A DNA stretch of 64,000 nt from Pseudoscleropodium purum (GCA_963969395.1 OZ017800.1:19314479-19378478), one strand, 5' to 3'; shown: positions 24,131 through 37,378, counted from the first letter of the stretch. Notes: generated from the letters alone by a model not told the origin. Numbers and translations: made by a program.

Positions 24131-25070
24131 GTTCAATGAATTATGTTGCTTGATAGTAAAATAATCCATAAGCTCCTACCACATATTTAAATATTTTAAA
24201 ATTTGTATTGATTGCAACTAATATATATGGTATTTTGACATAGTACATATATCCGCATGTCTTCAATATTAGTATTTTATATTCCATATCAATGCATGTT
24301 TTTATACATTGTATTTTATTAAAATTCATATATATTCTATATATAGTATTCCATATTAGTATAAGATAATCATATTAGTATAAATATTTGTAAAAAAAAG
24401 TTTGCTTTTGAAGATCAACAAGAAGAAAGGGAGGTTCAAAAAATTTTGAAAAAAAATTGATGACCTAGGTTCAAAGCTAGTGTTTTAAAAAAAAAATAAT
24501 CAAGAGTTGCAAATTTTTGATTGGGGGGCCTATTTTCCCCCTTGGAAATCAACATCTATAAATTTTTTATGAGTGAGAAGCATGCATAGGGCTACTTTCT
24601 TTTTTTCAGTACATTGTTGCATATATGAGTATCCCTAAATTCACACGTCTTCTTTTTACAAAAAATGGATTGTTGTATTGCCATAGATCCTAAAATCTAT
24701 ATCACATAGAAAAATACTTAAGAATTGATTGCAGTTTAAAGAATGGAGAGCCCAAAACATGGATCATACATCTAGTTTTTATTGGATTTTGCTCTTTTGA
24801 ATTGCATTTTGATTTTTCACACAATCATAATAAAACTATATGTATTTCTTAAAGAACAACTATAGTCTCTTATATAGTTATATGTGGAAAAATGATCATC
24901 CCAAGATTAGATATTTTATGAACTACATAGATTTTCATATATATTAAAAAAACATTTTACAAAGACAAACTCATGAAGATCATTTAAGTGGTGAAATCAT
25001 TTGTCAAAACTAAATTGCTTATATAAATGATTAATGAAAGAATGTTTAATAATCCCTATACACTTACACT
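24131..25070. other. AT-rich intergenic DNA
   Basis: AT-rich sequence with many short 'tatat' and 'atattagtat' runs. Some phrases recall the repeat at 29430-29750. No gene or RNA was identified. Confidence 0.5.
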
Positions 25071-25999
25071 TTAATCCCTAAAAGACCAAGGTGCGTTTTT
25101 TGGCAACATAACTTTTGGGGGCAAGTGCATGTGAGTGGAGATTTCTATATTTTTAGCCCAAATTTTAAGGAAAGGTGTTAACAAGGAATATTTTTCATGT
25201 GCACTAAATTTTAGGGCATTTGCAAATATAAGTCAAAAGTTATGGCCTAATATATTGTTTGTTTTTCCACTCGAGCAATCCTGGTAGATTTGACATAATC
25301 ACTTTTTTCAAAAAAGAAAATAGAAATTAATTTTTTATATTTATATATACATAGAAAGCTTTGAATCATTCCATTTTGATCAATGAGTCAAAAGTTATGA
25401 GGTGTTTCAGTTTGCAGGTAGTTTAGGATTCTTTACTCCAAAATAAACTTTGAAGTTCTTTATCAAACTCATATTTCAATATTTTTGGAAGAAAAAAAAA
25501 TATATTAGATGAAGATTGTTTATTACAACATTACAACCATTGGATTGGCATTTTTCAATTTCATAACTAAATTATTAACAATTTAGTGTTTTGAATCATT
25601 TTCTACTTCTTTCTACTAACTATTTTTTTTTCTATATGTTGTACAATTTCAAATGATCTGAAATTTTTCAAGCATGTATAAAACTTGCCTTGAAGAATGA
25701 ATCCAAAGAGTTGAAACAATTTTGGACATTTTTTCATACAAATGTGACCTTGTGAAGTGCAACTACCTGGTTTTTTGGAGGGCCCAAAAAGGCTTTTTGT
25801 CAATTGAAACACTAGTATCTTGCAATCTACACAGTAAATTTCTGAAATTTTTTCCACATCTTCTAAAATGATCATAATACAAGATCCTATGGTTGGATGT
25901 GTTCAAAAAAAAATTAAAATTTTTTTTGGTACTTATCCTAAAAATGGTAATTTCGAAGCATTTTTTGTGAAAATATAGTCGAGGAATTGTAGGGGTTAA
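25071..25999 (+). mobile_element. TTAA-bordered non-autonomous element, full length
   Basis: A 929-bp copy from TTAA at 25071-25074 to TTAA at 25996-25999. The left end is TTAATCCCTAAAAGACCAAG and the right end is GAGGAATTGTAGGGGTTAA. The internal order matches the copies at 10496 and 47644. It encodes no transposase; the open frame on its minus strand (25603-25875) recurs in two other copies. Confidence 0.75.
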
Positions 26000-28190
26000 G
26001 GACCACTAAGGTAATATTTTATGATGCACATATAATACAAAGCTTTGCTGATAAACTAGCTATTCCTTTGACTAATAGTGATTTATTGCGATTGCACTAT
26101 TCTAAATTAGAGCATATTAAATAATTATTATATTATTGAATCTGGATTGTAAGGAAACAAATATTGTATATGGTAAGATAGAAGGCTTAAGAACCTCTCA
26201 TTTAACTCCTAAAATTTCAAAATAAAGAACCTTATTAGTTGGAAGATCATGATGCTTGGATTTTAAAAAGAAGTGTTTTGAACTCTCCTCAATTATTCAA
26301 ATTTCATCTTTCAAACATTTTACCCTAAAACGTGTAGAGCCTACAACTTGCAACTCTCTATAATATGTGAAAAATTAATTCAAAATGCATTTAATTTTTA
26401 AAATTAAAAAAATTACATTAATGCTTGAAAAAAATAGTAAATCAAAAGAAGTAAAGAATGATTCAAAATATTAAATTGTTAAAAATTTGAGTTATGGAAT
26501 TGAAAAATTCCAATTTCAATGGTGGTAATGCTGTAATAAACAATCTACATCCTATGATATTATTTTTTTCCAAAAGTATTGAAAATTGAGTTAAACAAAG
26601 GACTTCACAGTTTATTTTAGAATAGAAATTCCATAGCTACCTACGAACTATAACACCTCATAACTTTCATCTCATTAATCAAAATGGAATGGTTCAAAGT
26701 TTTTCATATATATATATATAACCAATGAAAAATTTTGTTTTGGGAAAAAAGGATTTTTTTAGCTGCTTAGGTTGAGAAAGAAACTACATATCATACAATA
26801 ATTTTTTAACCATATTACCATGTAGTCAAAAATAATGAAAATTGTTGTGCCTTAAAGCTACTCCTTGACCACATGTTGTGTGAAAATTTCAAAAAATGAA
26901 AATTCCATTTGTATTGAGCTGCCCAAAATCACTATGTTGCCAAAAATACAATTTGGTCCTTTAGGAATTAAGGATTGTCAACCTTTTTCATGTGTTTCTA
27001 TGGATGGAAATATTTTAGCTCATTTTTTAGTCAAAGAGAAATAAATGAAAAATGTAATACAAGTGGTTTTATATATATTTTAAAGCATTATTGAATTATT
27101 TATGAATTTTCAAGTGAGTTGTGTTGTAAGCACCTATTTATAAACCCTAGGTCTTCCATTCACTTGTCACTTGCAACTTATAAAGAGACATAGGGAAAGT
27201 AAGAAGAATGATTGACTTTTGGAATAAATAATATTGTTTCCTTAAATCCATTCAATGACTATAGAGGTCAATTTAAAGACTATCTTATGTCTATTTTAAT
27301 TTTTAGAGCTAAATATTGGGGTGGTTTTTAATGCCCAAGGTTTTTTTGGAGCCACCTACCTTAACTAGGCAATGGTCTTCTCTTATGCTGGAAAGGTATT
27401 TTGTCTCTCTAGATGCCTAGGAGGAAATCATTAGTTAATGTAAAGAGTCGTATATGGCAATTTTATTCACTATGAGTCCCCTTTTCAAGGATGCAAAAGA
27501 GATCCTTGCATCATTGGTAAATAATGGTATGGAAGAAGAGGCTTTGGATTGACAAAAGTTACATGTGAAGAAGCTTGAGTAGATACCTTACTTGGAAAGT
27601 ATACCAATGCTATGTGGACAAAAATAATCATAGCGTAGCTACTTGTTCAAATTCCAAAAAATAATTTAAATTTATAATGATATTTATTTTATAATATTGC
27701 TAAATCAATATACATGTTTCCATGCTTGGAAGATACATACACACAGATATATATATGACTTCAACAAATATAATTCAATGATTTAGAATAAAATAAAATT
27801 GTCATATATGGATTGAAGTTGTAATCAAGCTTAAAGAAAGGTAAATAGACTAATCACACCTTGGCATTTATTCTAAAGGTGGCCCCCCTCCTTTGCCAAT
27901 GGCAAGGGGTTTAATTTGTTTCTCCTATCAAATTAGAATATTGAGCTTTTAGCTATAGATATTGGTAACCATCAAACCATATATCTTATGGACATAATGA
28001 GTCTAATAAATACAATCGTTTTTTGCTATTTCTTTGAGGTAGATAAAGAACATTTTGGTCCATCCAATTTAATAATCCTTTCATTTGATTGTTATAAGAT
28101 AAATGTAGATAGTACATTCTTCAAATTTTTGGCTAATCTATCTTTTGCAACATAAAAAAAGACAAATGGAAGATTTGGTTTTATATTTTA
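26000..28190 (+). mobile_element. family B copy 2, interrupted by a TTAA-element fragment
   Basis: About 26040-26200 and 27330-28110 correspond to family B copy 1 (21510-22600), with phrases such as 'caatggtcct/cttc', 'ctatagatattggtaac' and 'aatattgagctt'. Between them sits an inverted fragment of the TTAA family. No protein domain survives. Confidence 0.5.
26420..26971 (-). mobile_element. TTAA-family element, truncated, inverted
   Basis: Minus-orientation copy whose outer end reads GGTCCTTTAGGAATTAA, with TTAA at 26968-26971. The inner half ('cttcatctcattaatcaaaatgg', 'cctacgaactataacacctcataactttc') matches full copies. The other end is missing: the similarity begins only near 26420, in the 'agtaaagaatgattcaaaata' part. 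Confidence 0.6.
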
Positions 28191-29429
28191 GAATATTTGA
28201 GACTACTTGTTGTGAGCGTTCATTTACCCACTTTTGAAAAATACACAAACACAATTAGAATTTTGCTTTTTTGTGTATTAAATGGGTGTTTAGGCATGGT
28301 TCATTGTGCCTTCCAAGCAATGAAACTTTTTTAAACTCCTACATGTACACTAACTTGCAAAAAAGTCAAAGAAACCTAATCAAATTGCAAAAAATAACAT
28401 AAATGGTCAAGCTAATTAAGCCGCCATGGTTTCCTAAGGGAGATAGTGATAGTTTAAATTTAGCAAATCCAATTTGTAGAGAATCTCATTCCAATTCCAA
28501 AAGCGTAAAATTCAAAATAATCCAACCTTCCTAGTAAAAGATTTGATCAGATCACATTTAGCCTTTGGAAGGATATGTAAACTTCATCTACATTTTTCTT
28601 CTAGATCCCAATTTCAATTTCAATTTAGGCTACCTATTTTAGAAAAAAACTACTTACTAATTCACAAGTTTAAACTTGGATGAATGCTTTTTCCTAATTT
28701 TCATCCAATATTCTTCTAAGACTTCATTCTACTATAACTTCTAAAGTTTTAAGTATTTTCTAAGGTTTAGACTACTATTGAACTCCTTTAGACTTCTTCT
28801 AAGAGTTTCTAATTCTAAATTCTTCCTTTGAATAACTTCTTAAGTCCTTAGCCTAATTCTCCTTGATTCTATGTTTTAGTGCTATTTTTGGCAATTTATT
28901 ATATTATTTATTAGTAGGAAATAATTCTATCTTTTTAAAATGCTAAGACAATAGAAAATTAGACTTTTCTAGTAAAAGTTATGAGTGGATGAAGTTTGAC
29001 CACTAATTAGTACTTCAAACTTCATCTGCTATAATTTGAAACTAACTTTCAATTTATTATCAAAACTAGGTCTTTTTTTACCTTTTGATCCTGAACCATG
29101 TTTTTTAGTTCCTATATACAAATAAAATCACAACATAGAGACTTAAAAGGTGGAAGCACTTCTTGATAATGAAACTTCAACATGCTTAATTGATAAAAAA
29201 TTTGCCAAATGCTAAAATTTGCCTTATAAAGAAGATAGTTCTAAAATTAGTAGAAGCCATTGGAGTTTGGCAGTTACTGCCACTTTTTATTGCATTGATA
29301 CACTTCATGTCACAATACAATGCACTAAAATTTCAAAATTTCAGATTTTTTACATTTCAAATTTTTTATTTCCAACCACCCTTCTCCCCCCCCCCCCCCC
29401 TCTTGTAATTTTAGAAACCAACTTGTTTG
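28191..29429. other. AT-rich DNA with inverted repeat family C
   Basis: About 28440-29110 shares diverged stretches, inverted, with about 33460-34330. The clearest is around 28985-29035, where 'tatgagtggatgaagtttga' pairs with the complement near 33695-33730. No genes seen. A 15-base C-run lies at 29386-29400, which is sequencing-sensitive. Confidence 0.45.
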
Positions 29430-29760
29430 ACAATCAATATGGGACAATTCATCTCGTATCCATATCCGATATTGTATTGTATTCTGCATTCTATATTCCA
29501 TATGTATTTGTATACGACATTGTGTATATATATATATATACATATTCAATATTTAGTAAGTATTCATATACAATATTGTATCTATATCCAGTATTTTATA
29601 TTTGGACGGCTTAGATTAAATCTCATAAAATCAACGGCTTGTGATTTTTTGAGAAATCAGTGGCAATTTCAAGGGTAAGCATTTTTTTACAAAAACCAAC
29701 GGCATGTAAAAATTTTTGAGAGAAGGGGGGCAACTATTGCAAACCAAGGTGGTATGCCTC
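29430..29760 (+). repeat. dispersed repeat, inverted partner of 11565-11855
   Basis: Contains diverged tandem 'tatccatatccgatat' units, a (TA)n run near 29525-29542, and then a stretch ending 'cagtggcaatttcaagggtaagc' that matches the complement of 11600-11720. Probably an old transposon or satellite-like fragment. Overlapping open frames on both strands are by-products of the repeats. Confidence 0.5.
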
Positions 29761-30119
29761 TTTTTAGTGCATTGAGGGGCGACCTCTTGCATTATGAAAT
29801 GTTGTTGAAGAAACACAATGACTACAAACAAATCTAAAAGATCAATCATCAAGTATTGTCTTGAATGTCATTCAATCACCTTCAATAAATCCTATGATTC
29901 TCCAACTACCATGGTTCACATTACACAATCTAAATATTAATTGGTGTTCATGAAGAGTCTCTTCAAGAACCAACATTGCAAAAAAATACAACCTAAATAT
30001 TTAGGAGCTAGAGCCTTTAAGCAAACTACATAAAAAATGGAGCAATTTGCAATTTATGCTCCACATGTTAGTGTTTTAATGGACAATACTAATAGAGAAC
30101 TTCCTACTCAATACAATGA
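29761..30119. other. AT-rich intergenic DNA
   Basis: No gene, RNA or clear repeat identified. Confidence 0.4.
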
Positions 30120-30985
30120 ATTCTACCCTAAAATTTGATAACTTAGTCATTGAAGACAATCAAAAACTGCCATTTTTAGTATAAATACTAAATTTTTTTT
30201 CTTAAAAAATTTGACAATTAAAAACATAGGATCTTGTAGTATGCTAATTTCGAAACATGTAATAAAAATTTCAAAAATTTTCTCCATGTAGATTGCAAGA
30301 TATAAGCATTCAATTTCAATAAAATCACTTTTTCTACCCTACAAAAAGCAAGGCAACTGCACTTCACAAGCTTGCTTTTCTATGAAAAAAGGTCCAAAAT
30401 GGTGGTGATTCTTCAGATTTTTTTCTAGACAAGTTTTCTACATATTTAAAAAATTTCAAATAATTTGGAATTGTATAAGATATAGGAAGAAAATAGTAAG
30501 TAGGTTAGTAGGTAGTAATAGAGAGTGGTTCAAAATACAAAATTATTAAGAATTTGATTATGGAATTAAAAAATGCCAATCCCAATGGTTGAAATGTTAT
30601 AATAAACAATCTACATCTTAAGATTTTATTTTTTTTCAAAAATATTGAAAATTGAGTAAGATAAAGGACTTCATCACTTCAAAGTTCATTTTAGAGTAGA
30701 ATATCTATAACTACCCACAAACAAAAAATCCTCATAACTTTTGACTCTTTGATCAAAATGGAAAGCTTTCTATCTATACATAATTATAGAAAATCAATTT
30801 CAAATTTTTGTTTCCGCAAAAAGTGTTTTTTCCTAATTTGCTTGCACTACCTATGTACAAAAAATAAGCAACATATTAGGCTATAATTTTTTATTCATAT
30901 TTCCAAATGTCATGAAATTTAGTGCATATGAAAGATATTCCTTATTCACACCTTTTATTGAAAACAATTCAACTTAAAATACAAA
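30120..30985 (-). mobile_element. TTAA-family element, inverted, one end lost
   Basis: Minus-orientation copy recognised by 'aaaactgccatttttag', 'ataggatcttgtagtatg', 'catgtagattgcaagata' and 'gtgcatatgaaagatattcctta'. The left border is degenerate ('taccctaaaattt'). The right end stops before the TTAA border, where the gypsy remnant flank begins. Confidence 0.6.
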
Positions 30986-31071
30986 TCCTCATTCAAGGTA
31001 GCCTACTGAATATTTCTATACAACCCAAAAAATGTATGTTAGTCCTTTTGGGTTAAATATCTTGTCATTGA

Positions 31072-31938
31072 CCTTATAGGTTTCTACAACAATTGCCTAT
31101 TCTCAAACAACTTTGGTCTTTTATATCTATGGATTTCATAATAGATTTACCATCCTTGTGTTCTCTTGATACCATAATCTTGATCTTTGAACAATTAACA
31201 AAATTATATATACTTTGTGCCTTCTATAAAGACAACCACTAGTGCACAAACGGCACAACTTTTTTTTTTATAATGTCTATTGCTACCATGGATTAGCTGA
31301 TTATAACATTTCAAACCAATGACTACAATTTGTGTCTAAATTTTAGAAATCACCTTTTTTAAAGCTTGAAAGTAAATATCAAGCTTTCTTATTTATTCCA
31401 TTCTCAAATCAATGGTCAAATAGAGCGAGTCAATCTAGTATTGGAGCAATATCTTTGGTGTACTATTAACTATCAACAAGATGATTGGACATGTTTTTTA
31501 ATAATTGTTGAGTTTGCATACAACAACACCTCACATAATTCAATCCAACAAATTCCTTTCTATTCCAACTATGGTTAGCATCCAAAATTTTATCTATTAA
31601 ATTTTTCCAACAATGATAGCCTAACAACATAAGATTTTGCAAGCCAATTATTGCAAGCCAATTATTGCAACTCAAAAAACTATGAAACTTCAAGATTGTT
31701 ACAAAGCATCGGTAGACAAATTTAATAAAGAACAATCTTTGTTTCAAGTTGATGACAAATTATGGCTTCTTTGGCGCAACATTAAGACTATGTAGCCATA
31801 CAAAAAGTTGGACTATCAAATGTTAAGATCATTTCCTATTCAAAAGCAAATTAATCTAGTTGCTTATCAATTAGATTTCCAGCATCCATAAAGTTGCATC
31901 TAATTTTCCATGTCTCACTATTAGAACCATATAGGCAA
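31072..31938 (+). pseudogene. Ty3/gypsy retrotransposon pol remnant (integrase and C-terminal linker)
   Basis: Broken plus-strand similarity to gypsy integrase. It starts PYRFLQQLPILKQLWSFISM, followed by DFIIDLPS, which contains the first catalytic-region Asp, and EQLTKLYILCAFYKDN. After a frame break comes a frame at 31366-31578 with NGQIERVNLVLEQYLW, NYQQDDW and EFAYNN, hallmarks of the integrase core. A WLLWRNIKT-like and then FHVSLLEPY region follows near 31770-31930, the linker before the chromodomain position. Stops and frameshifts occur throughout, for example near 31250-31360 and in the linker. It ends where a TTAA element begins. No LTRs were identified next to it. Confidence 0.8.
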
Positions 31939-33099
31939 TTATCCCCTAAAGTTCCTTGACTATATTTTCATCCAAAACACTCCAAAATTGTCATTTTTAG
32001 GACACATAACAAAAAAAATTTAAAAACATTTTTGGATACATCCAATTGTAGGATCTTGTATTATGATAATTTGAAAAGACATGGAAAAAATTTCAAAAAT
32101 TTCCACCATGTAGATTGCAAGATGTTAGTGTTTAAAGTGATAAAAAGCCTTTTTTTGCCCTACAAAAAATCAGGCAACTACACTTCACATGGTCACATTT
32201 GTATGAAAAAATGTCCAAAATGGTTGCAACTCTTTGGATTCATTTTCAGGCAAGTTGGTTAGTAAGTGCTTGAAAAATTTCAGATCATTTGGAATTGTAC
32301 AACATATAGGGAAAAAATAGTAAGTAGAAAAAAGTAGAGAATGAATCAAAACACTAAATTGTTGATCATTTACTTATGGAATTAAAAAATTCCAATCCCA
32401 ACGGTCGTAATGTAGTAATAAATAATCTTCACCTTATTTTTTTATTTTTTTCAAAAAATATTCAAAATTGAGTTTGATAAAGAACTACAAAGTTTATTTT
32501 GGAGTAGAGAATCCAAAACCGCCCGCAATCTTAAATACCTCATAATTGCCTAAGTTGAAAAACAAACTACATATTAGGCTATAACTTTTGACTTATATTT
32601 CCAAATGTCCTGTAAATTAGTGCACATGAAAGATATTCCTTGTCCACACCTTCTACTAAGGGCTACTTCACACATGGGCCAAAGGTTGAGAGTCCATCAG
32701 CCTCTACTAATCAAATTTCAAAAAACCCCGACTTTAGCCTCTCAACCCTTTACACAAGGCGGCACAATCCAAAGTCCGTCACCCTCCAAAGTACTTACAT
32801 GGAAGCCCAAGCTCCTACATGGCAATGGCCTCACAATGGATTCTCGACCAAAGTTTGGGTCGCTACAAAGTGGCAACCCAAACTTTGGTCGAGAGTCTAT
32901 TGAATTGTCCATTTATTGCCCATTTCTTTGGACTCTCACCCAAAGTTTAGCCATGAACTTCCACAGCCTCTCAACTTGGTTGGCCCATATGTGAAGTGCC
33001 TCTAAAATTTGGGCAAAAAATATGGAAATCTCCGCTCACATGCACTTGCCCCCAAAAGTTATGTTGCCAAAAAACGCACCTTGGTCCTTTAGGAGTTAA
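31939..33099 (-). mobile_element. TTAA-family element carrying a nested MITE
   Basis: Inverted copy with outer right end GGTCCTTTAGGAGTTAA (TTAA at 33096-33099) and left end TTATCCCCTAAAGTTCC, one base off TTAA. It sits directly on the C-terminal end of the gypsy remnant, so it inserted into that element. Without the nested insertion at 32660-33000 it would be about 820 bp, close to the family size. Confidence 0.7.
32660..33000. mobile_element. foldback MITE nested in a TTAA element
   Basis: A 341-bp GC-richer insert. It begins GGGCTACTTCACACATGGGCC and ends with the near-complement GGCCCATATGTGAAGTGCC. It splits the host repeat at a point that is continuous in other copies. A perfect 18-bp hairpin stem (CTCGACCAAAGTTTGGGT and its complement) lies near 32840-32891. 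CTAA occurs on both sides (32656-32659 and 33002-33005), suggesting a short A/T-rich target duplication as in PIF/Harbinger MITEs. The open frames inside are not genes. Confidence 0.65.
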
Positions 33100-35000
33100 G
33101 CATATTTGGTAGGTGTAAGATTCCATTTTGTCACTTCGGACTCACTATTTTCTTTTTTTTGTTTGTTAGTATTTTTTAGTATAGTTTATTATACCAAAAG
33201 CCCTCAAAAGAGTCCAAGAATTCCAAAACTTGTATCAAAGCCGTATTTTCAAGTGGTGAATTAAATTACAAGAAAAAGCCAAACATGAAAAATGAAGGGG
33301 AGTTTCAAGGCATATTTGACTACCTCATAGATGAGGCCCAATCCAAAGTAAGTTGCTAATTATTCCAATTTCTATTTCATTTCTTTGATTAGCTGCTTTT
33401 AACTCTTAGCCGAATTATAGGTCCAAGTCCAAGTATAAAGATTAGATTTCTTTCTAAGGTTTGCAATTGAAGTAGATAGAGTAGGCTCAAAGGTTTTCAA
33501 AAACATAAAATTCATAGAAAACAGACAAATGATGTTTAGAAGCTAGATTGGATGAAAATTAGTCAAATTCATCCAAAAGGAACAAGAATAGAAACTTAGA
33601 GAATGTGAGGAATCTAAAAGTCAAAAGTCAAAATGAAATTTGATATTGAATTGTTGATTGGTAGAAAATAGCGGATGAAGTTTTGAAGTACCAATTAGTG
33701 ATCAAACTTCATCTACTCATAACTTTCACTAGAAAAGTCCAAATCTAAAGTTCTTTAGCAATCTGAATAGGTAATTTCAGACTCTATAAGGAATTAAATT
33801 TTAAAGTCTAAGAATAATAAATGACAAAAGAAGTTCCTATCCTTGGGAACAAAGTAGGGAGTTGAATAGGCAACGAAGTAGGAATTTAGAGTTAGAATTA
33901 GATAGAAGGAACTTAGAGAAGTCTTGGACTACTTCAACTTTAAAAAATACCCGAAACTTTAATAGTTATAGAAGGATGAAGTTTGGGTTGATAAATAGAT
34001 GAGGTCAATTGAAAATCGTCCATCCAAATCCAAACTTGGAATGTAAGTAGAAGTTAATAATCTAAAGCCAAGGTTTAAATTTAAGCTCAATTGAAATAGA
34101 AAAGGTGTTTAAAGAGGTGGATGAAGTTTAGATGGCCTCTTAAAGGCTAAACTTCCTTTGGTCATAATTTCTTATAAAAACATTCAAATTTTGCGAGTTT
34201 TGTAATTTTGAAAATGGTGTGATATGAAATACAACTTAGAAGGGTTAAATTTAGACTACATCTACTTTCATTAGAAAACTACAATAGCTTAAAGCTCTTG
34301 GGTTGTTTAGGATTAGTTTTTGCAATTAGAATAATTTTAGTGATTTCTTTATGAATTGGTATAACTTTATGAACTTAGAAAAGATCCAATGCTTAAAAGG
34401 TAAAATGAACCAATGTTAGATATTAGGATTAAAACTCAAATACAAGAACTTGATTGTACTTGTGTATTTATCAAAAAAGGGTCATTGCAAGAGATACCAA
34501 GCGTTTTTCGTAATATTTTAGCAAAAACTACATTTTTGCCATAGAGTAGCATAAGAACTATGAGTACTATGTAGCTACACATTTTAGTCATTGATTGGAA
34601 AAATTGATGGCTAAAAGTATTGTTGGACTACTTGCAAGTATTAAAATAATATTATGGGGGAAAAAAGATAGACTCTCACCAAAAATAGAAACAATGAGGT
34701 ATAAATAAATAATAAAATAATAAAAAACTATGAACCATAAAAAATCACCATTTGATAATACTTGATGGTGATCAAATTTTACCAAAAAAATGAAGTTGAT
34801 ACTATATTCAATGTTTAAAATTGCTCATGCAAGAGATCCCTATTTGTAGGGACTTAGAAGACATAAAATCATATATTTATACTTTTATAGATGCCCCTTG
34901 ATAGGCATATGCCAACCTAGTATGGAAATAAACCACTAAAACTTCAACCCTAAATCATTCAATTTCGGAACTCTGGACGTAATGAAAACCTCTAAATCTC
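33100..35000. other. AT-rich DNA with repeat family C
   Basis: Contains repeated 'ggatgaagttt' phrases near 33682, 33964 and 34121, and the inverted partner of 28440-29110. No conserved coding segment was found. The minus-strand open frame at 34588-34785 is AT-driven. Confidence 0.45.
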
Positions 35001-37098
35001 AAAATGTGACAAATTCAGAAAATTAAATTTTAAATACAAATGATATTTTTTTTATTACAAATGATAGGAAATATTTGTTATAGGACTAGGACCAACTTGA
35101 ATTTGCTTTCTAATTAGTGATTAAGCTAGTATATAGTTACCAAAACAAATTGATGATAGTAAAAATATAACTTGGCATTTTGATTAGGTTGGATAGTGCA
35201 CATGTATACATAATAAATTCTCATTTCTCCTAGCTAATCTATCTAAAATTTTGAACCCCTACTAAGCAAGATTAAGACTCCATTCATCTTGCCAATAGCA
35301 TTTGTAATAGATTGGCAACTAAATTATTACTCCTAGGAATAAGAGTGGAAAATAGACTATTTATATATAAATTGTGAATTGTATACTATAAACACATATA
35401 TTTTATATTATTCTATAATACAAGCGAGTCACAGTATGATATATGATTTGACCATTCCCTAAATCTTAAACCCCTATATGATTAGTCCTAGGTATTTGTG
35501 AGATAGGCAAAATCCAGACTATAACAATGAAAGTAAATAATAGATACAAAGTGTTGAAATCTTTGGAGGACCATTGTAGTTACTCTATACCTTTCCATTT
35601 TTTAATAGATGTTGAATGCTTACGTACCACTAGATGTTCAATTTTTGAACAATATATGAATCCATATATAATATGTCCCAAATACACCAAAATGTTTTTT
35701 TATCATTATAAACACAATTTGAATTTGGTTTGAAAATCGACATTCTATTAAAATTTATTTGAATTTTATCAATTATACAAATATTAAGAAAAAATGTATG
35801 AAAAAAAAGAAAGACTGTTAACAACTAAAATATGCACTAATTAGTAGCAATTGATTCATCACTTAAACCTGATTTTTATGAATAGTTCTCATGTTTTCTT
35901 GAATTATATTTGAAGTTTGATGTTGTATAAAACAAGTTCAACAATTGAAATTTGTACATAGAAATTTATTAGTTACCCAAATTTGAATGTTTACTTAATA
36001 ATATTTTGAGTAGTTGTTATTTTCAATATTTTTTGCTTAAATTGCAAATTTTAATCCTTAAGTGGTCCCATGGTTGAAAATTTTGCAATCAATGTAGCAT
36101 TATGAACAATTGTAGATTTTGTATATTGTATTAGTTTCTATTTGCAACTACAAAAGTGTGGGCAAAAGAATTGTGCTAATTTAGCTATTTCTTAAGAAAA
36201 ATATTTGAAATCAAATTGCTTATTATACATCATCTTTAATGACCATAATTTTATATTGTTGAGAATATGATAAAAAAAAAATATGAATATGTTACTTGAG
36301 GGGGTCCAATGAAATTGTACATGGTATAATTTCTAAATACTTTCCAAAGAGTGTGTTTACAAAAGTCATGCCTCAAGCAATTTTTATAATTAGAATCTTA
36401 TTCAACACCAATTATTGAAACAATAAGTTTTGCTATTGTCATTCTATAAGATAAATTGGGCATAACAATCTATTTAATCTATTTAATCTATTTGTCTCCA
36501 ATCAAGCAATCAAAGGCACTAATAGTATTATATATTTAATTCTAATGTTCACTTACTTCATACATCCTATACAATCAAGAACTTATTAAAAACCAAGTCG
36601 TATCAATTATTAAGATACTATGTTTAGCCATTATTGTCCTAGCTACAAGATGGATTGGGCACAACAAACTATTTATTCTATTTGTTTCCAATCAAGCAAT
36701 TAAAGACTTTCAATTGACATGTCACTCTCATATATAAATTCTTTATTTTGTTTGTCTCTAATCAAGAATTAAAGATTTTCAATTGACATGTCACTCTCAT
36801 ATGTAATTCTATTGTACACTTGGCATTCACCAAAAAATGTATTGTAATAGTTCTCTAACCCCTTGCAATACTCATTTTTTAATCTACATAACATGAGGGA
36901 GTAAGTTACATATACAAATATCACTAAAACCTAGTGTTTATAAATAGTGATAATAATTTGTTGAATTAGGTTTGACGTTTGATTTTTTATAAAACATATT
37001 CAAGTATTGAAATTTAGTTAATAAATATTTATTAGTTACTCAAATTTGAATGTTTATTTAATAATATTTTGAATGATTACTAATTTCAATATTTTTGT
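35001..37098 (+). mobile_element. family B copy 3 plus a partial duplicate
   Basis: About 35550-36905 parallels 22600-24070, including the tandem 'accaattattgag ... caatcaagcaatcaaag' units at 36360-36800. About 36915-37098 repeats the 'ctgg/agtgtttat(g/a)aatagt ... taatattttga' part seen at 22765-22920 and 35870-36020. It is then cut by a TTAA element. The first 500 bases are unassigned AT-rich DNA. Confidence 0.5.
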
Positions 37099-37378
37099 TT
37101 AATCCCTAAAGGTAAAAACTAATTTTTTTTGGCAATATAGCAATTTTAGGTAGCTCACTACAAATGGAATTTTTTTTCTTTTGTTGGAATTTTCACACAA
37201 CGTGTCCCTAAAGAGTAGCTTCAAGGTCCAAAATTTTTCATAACTCTTGATTACATGGTAAAAAGTTATTGCATGATATGTCATTTTTATTGCTTGGCAG
37301 GCAACTCCAAAAACTTCTTTAAAAATCACTTTTTAAAAAAAATGAAAATTTAAAATGAGTTCCCTAGATTTATAGTAC
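37099..37378 (+). mobile_element. TTAA-family element, 3' truncated
   Basis: Left end TTAATCCCTAAAGG at 37099, then 'ggcaatatagcaatttta', 'ctcactacaaatggaatt', 'aaaaagttattgcatgatat'. Similarity stops near 37378, after about 280 bp. Confidence 0.6.
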
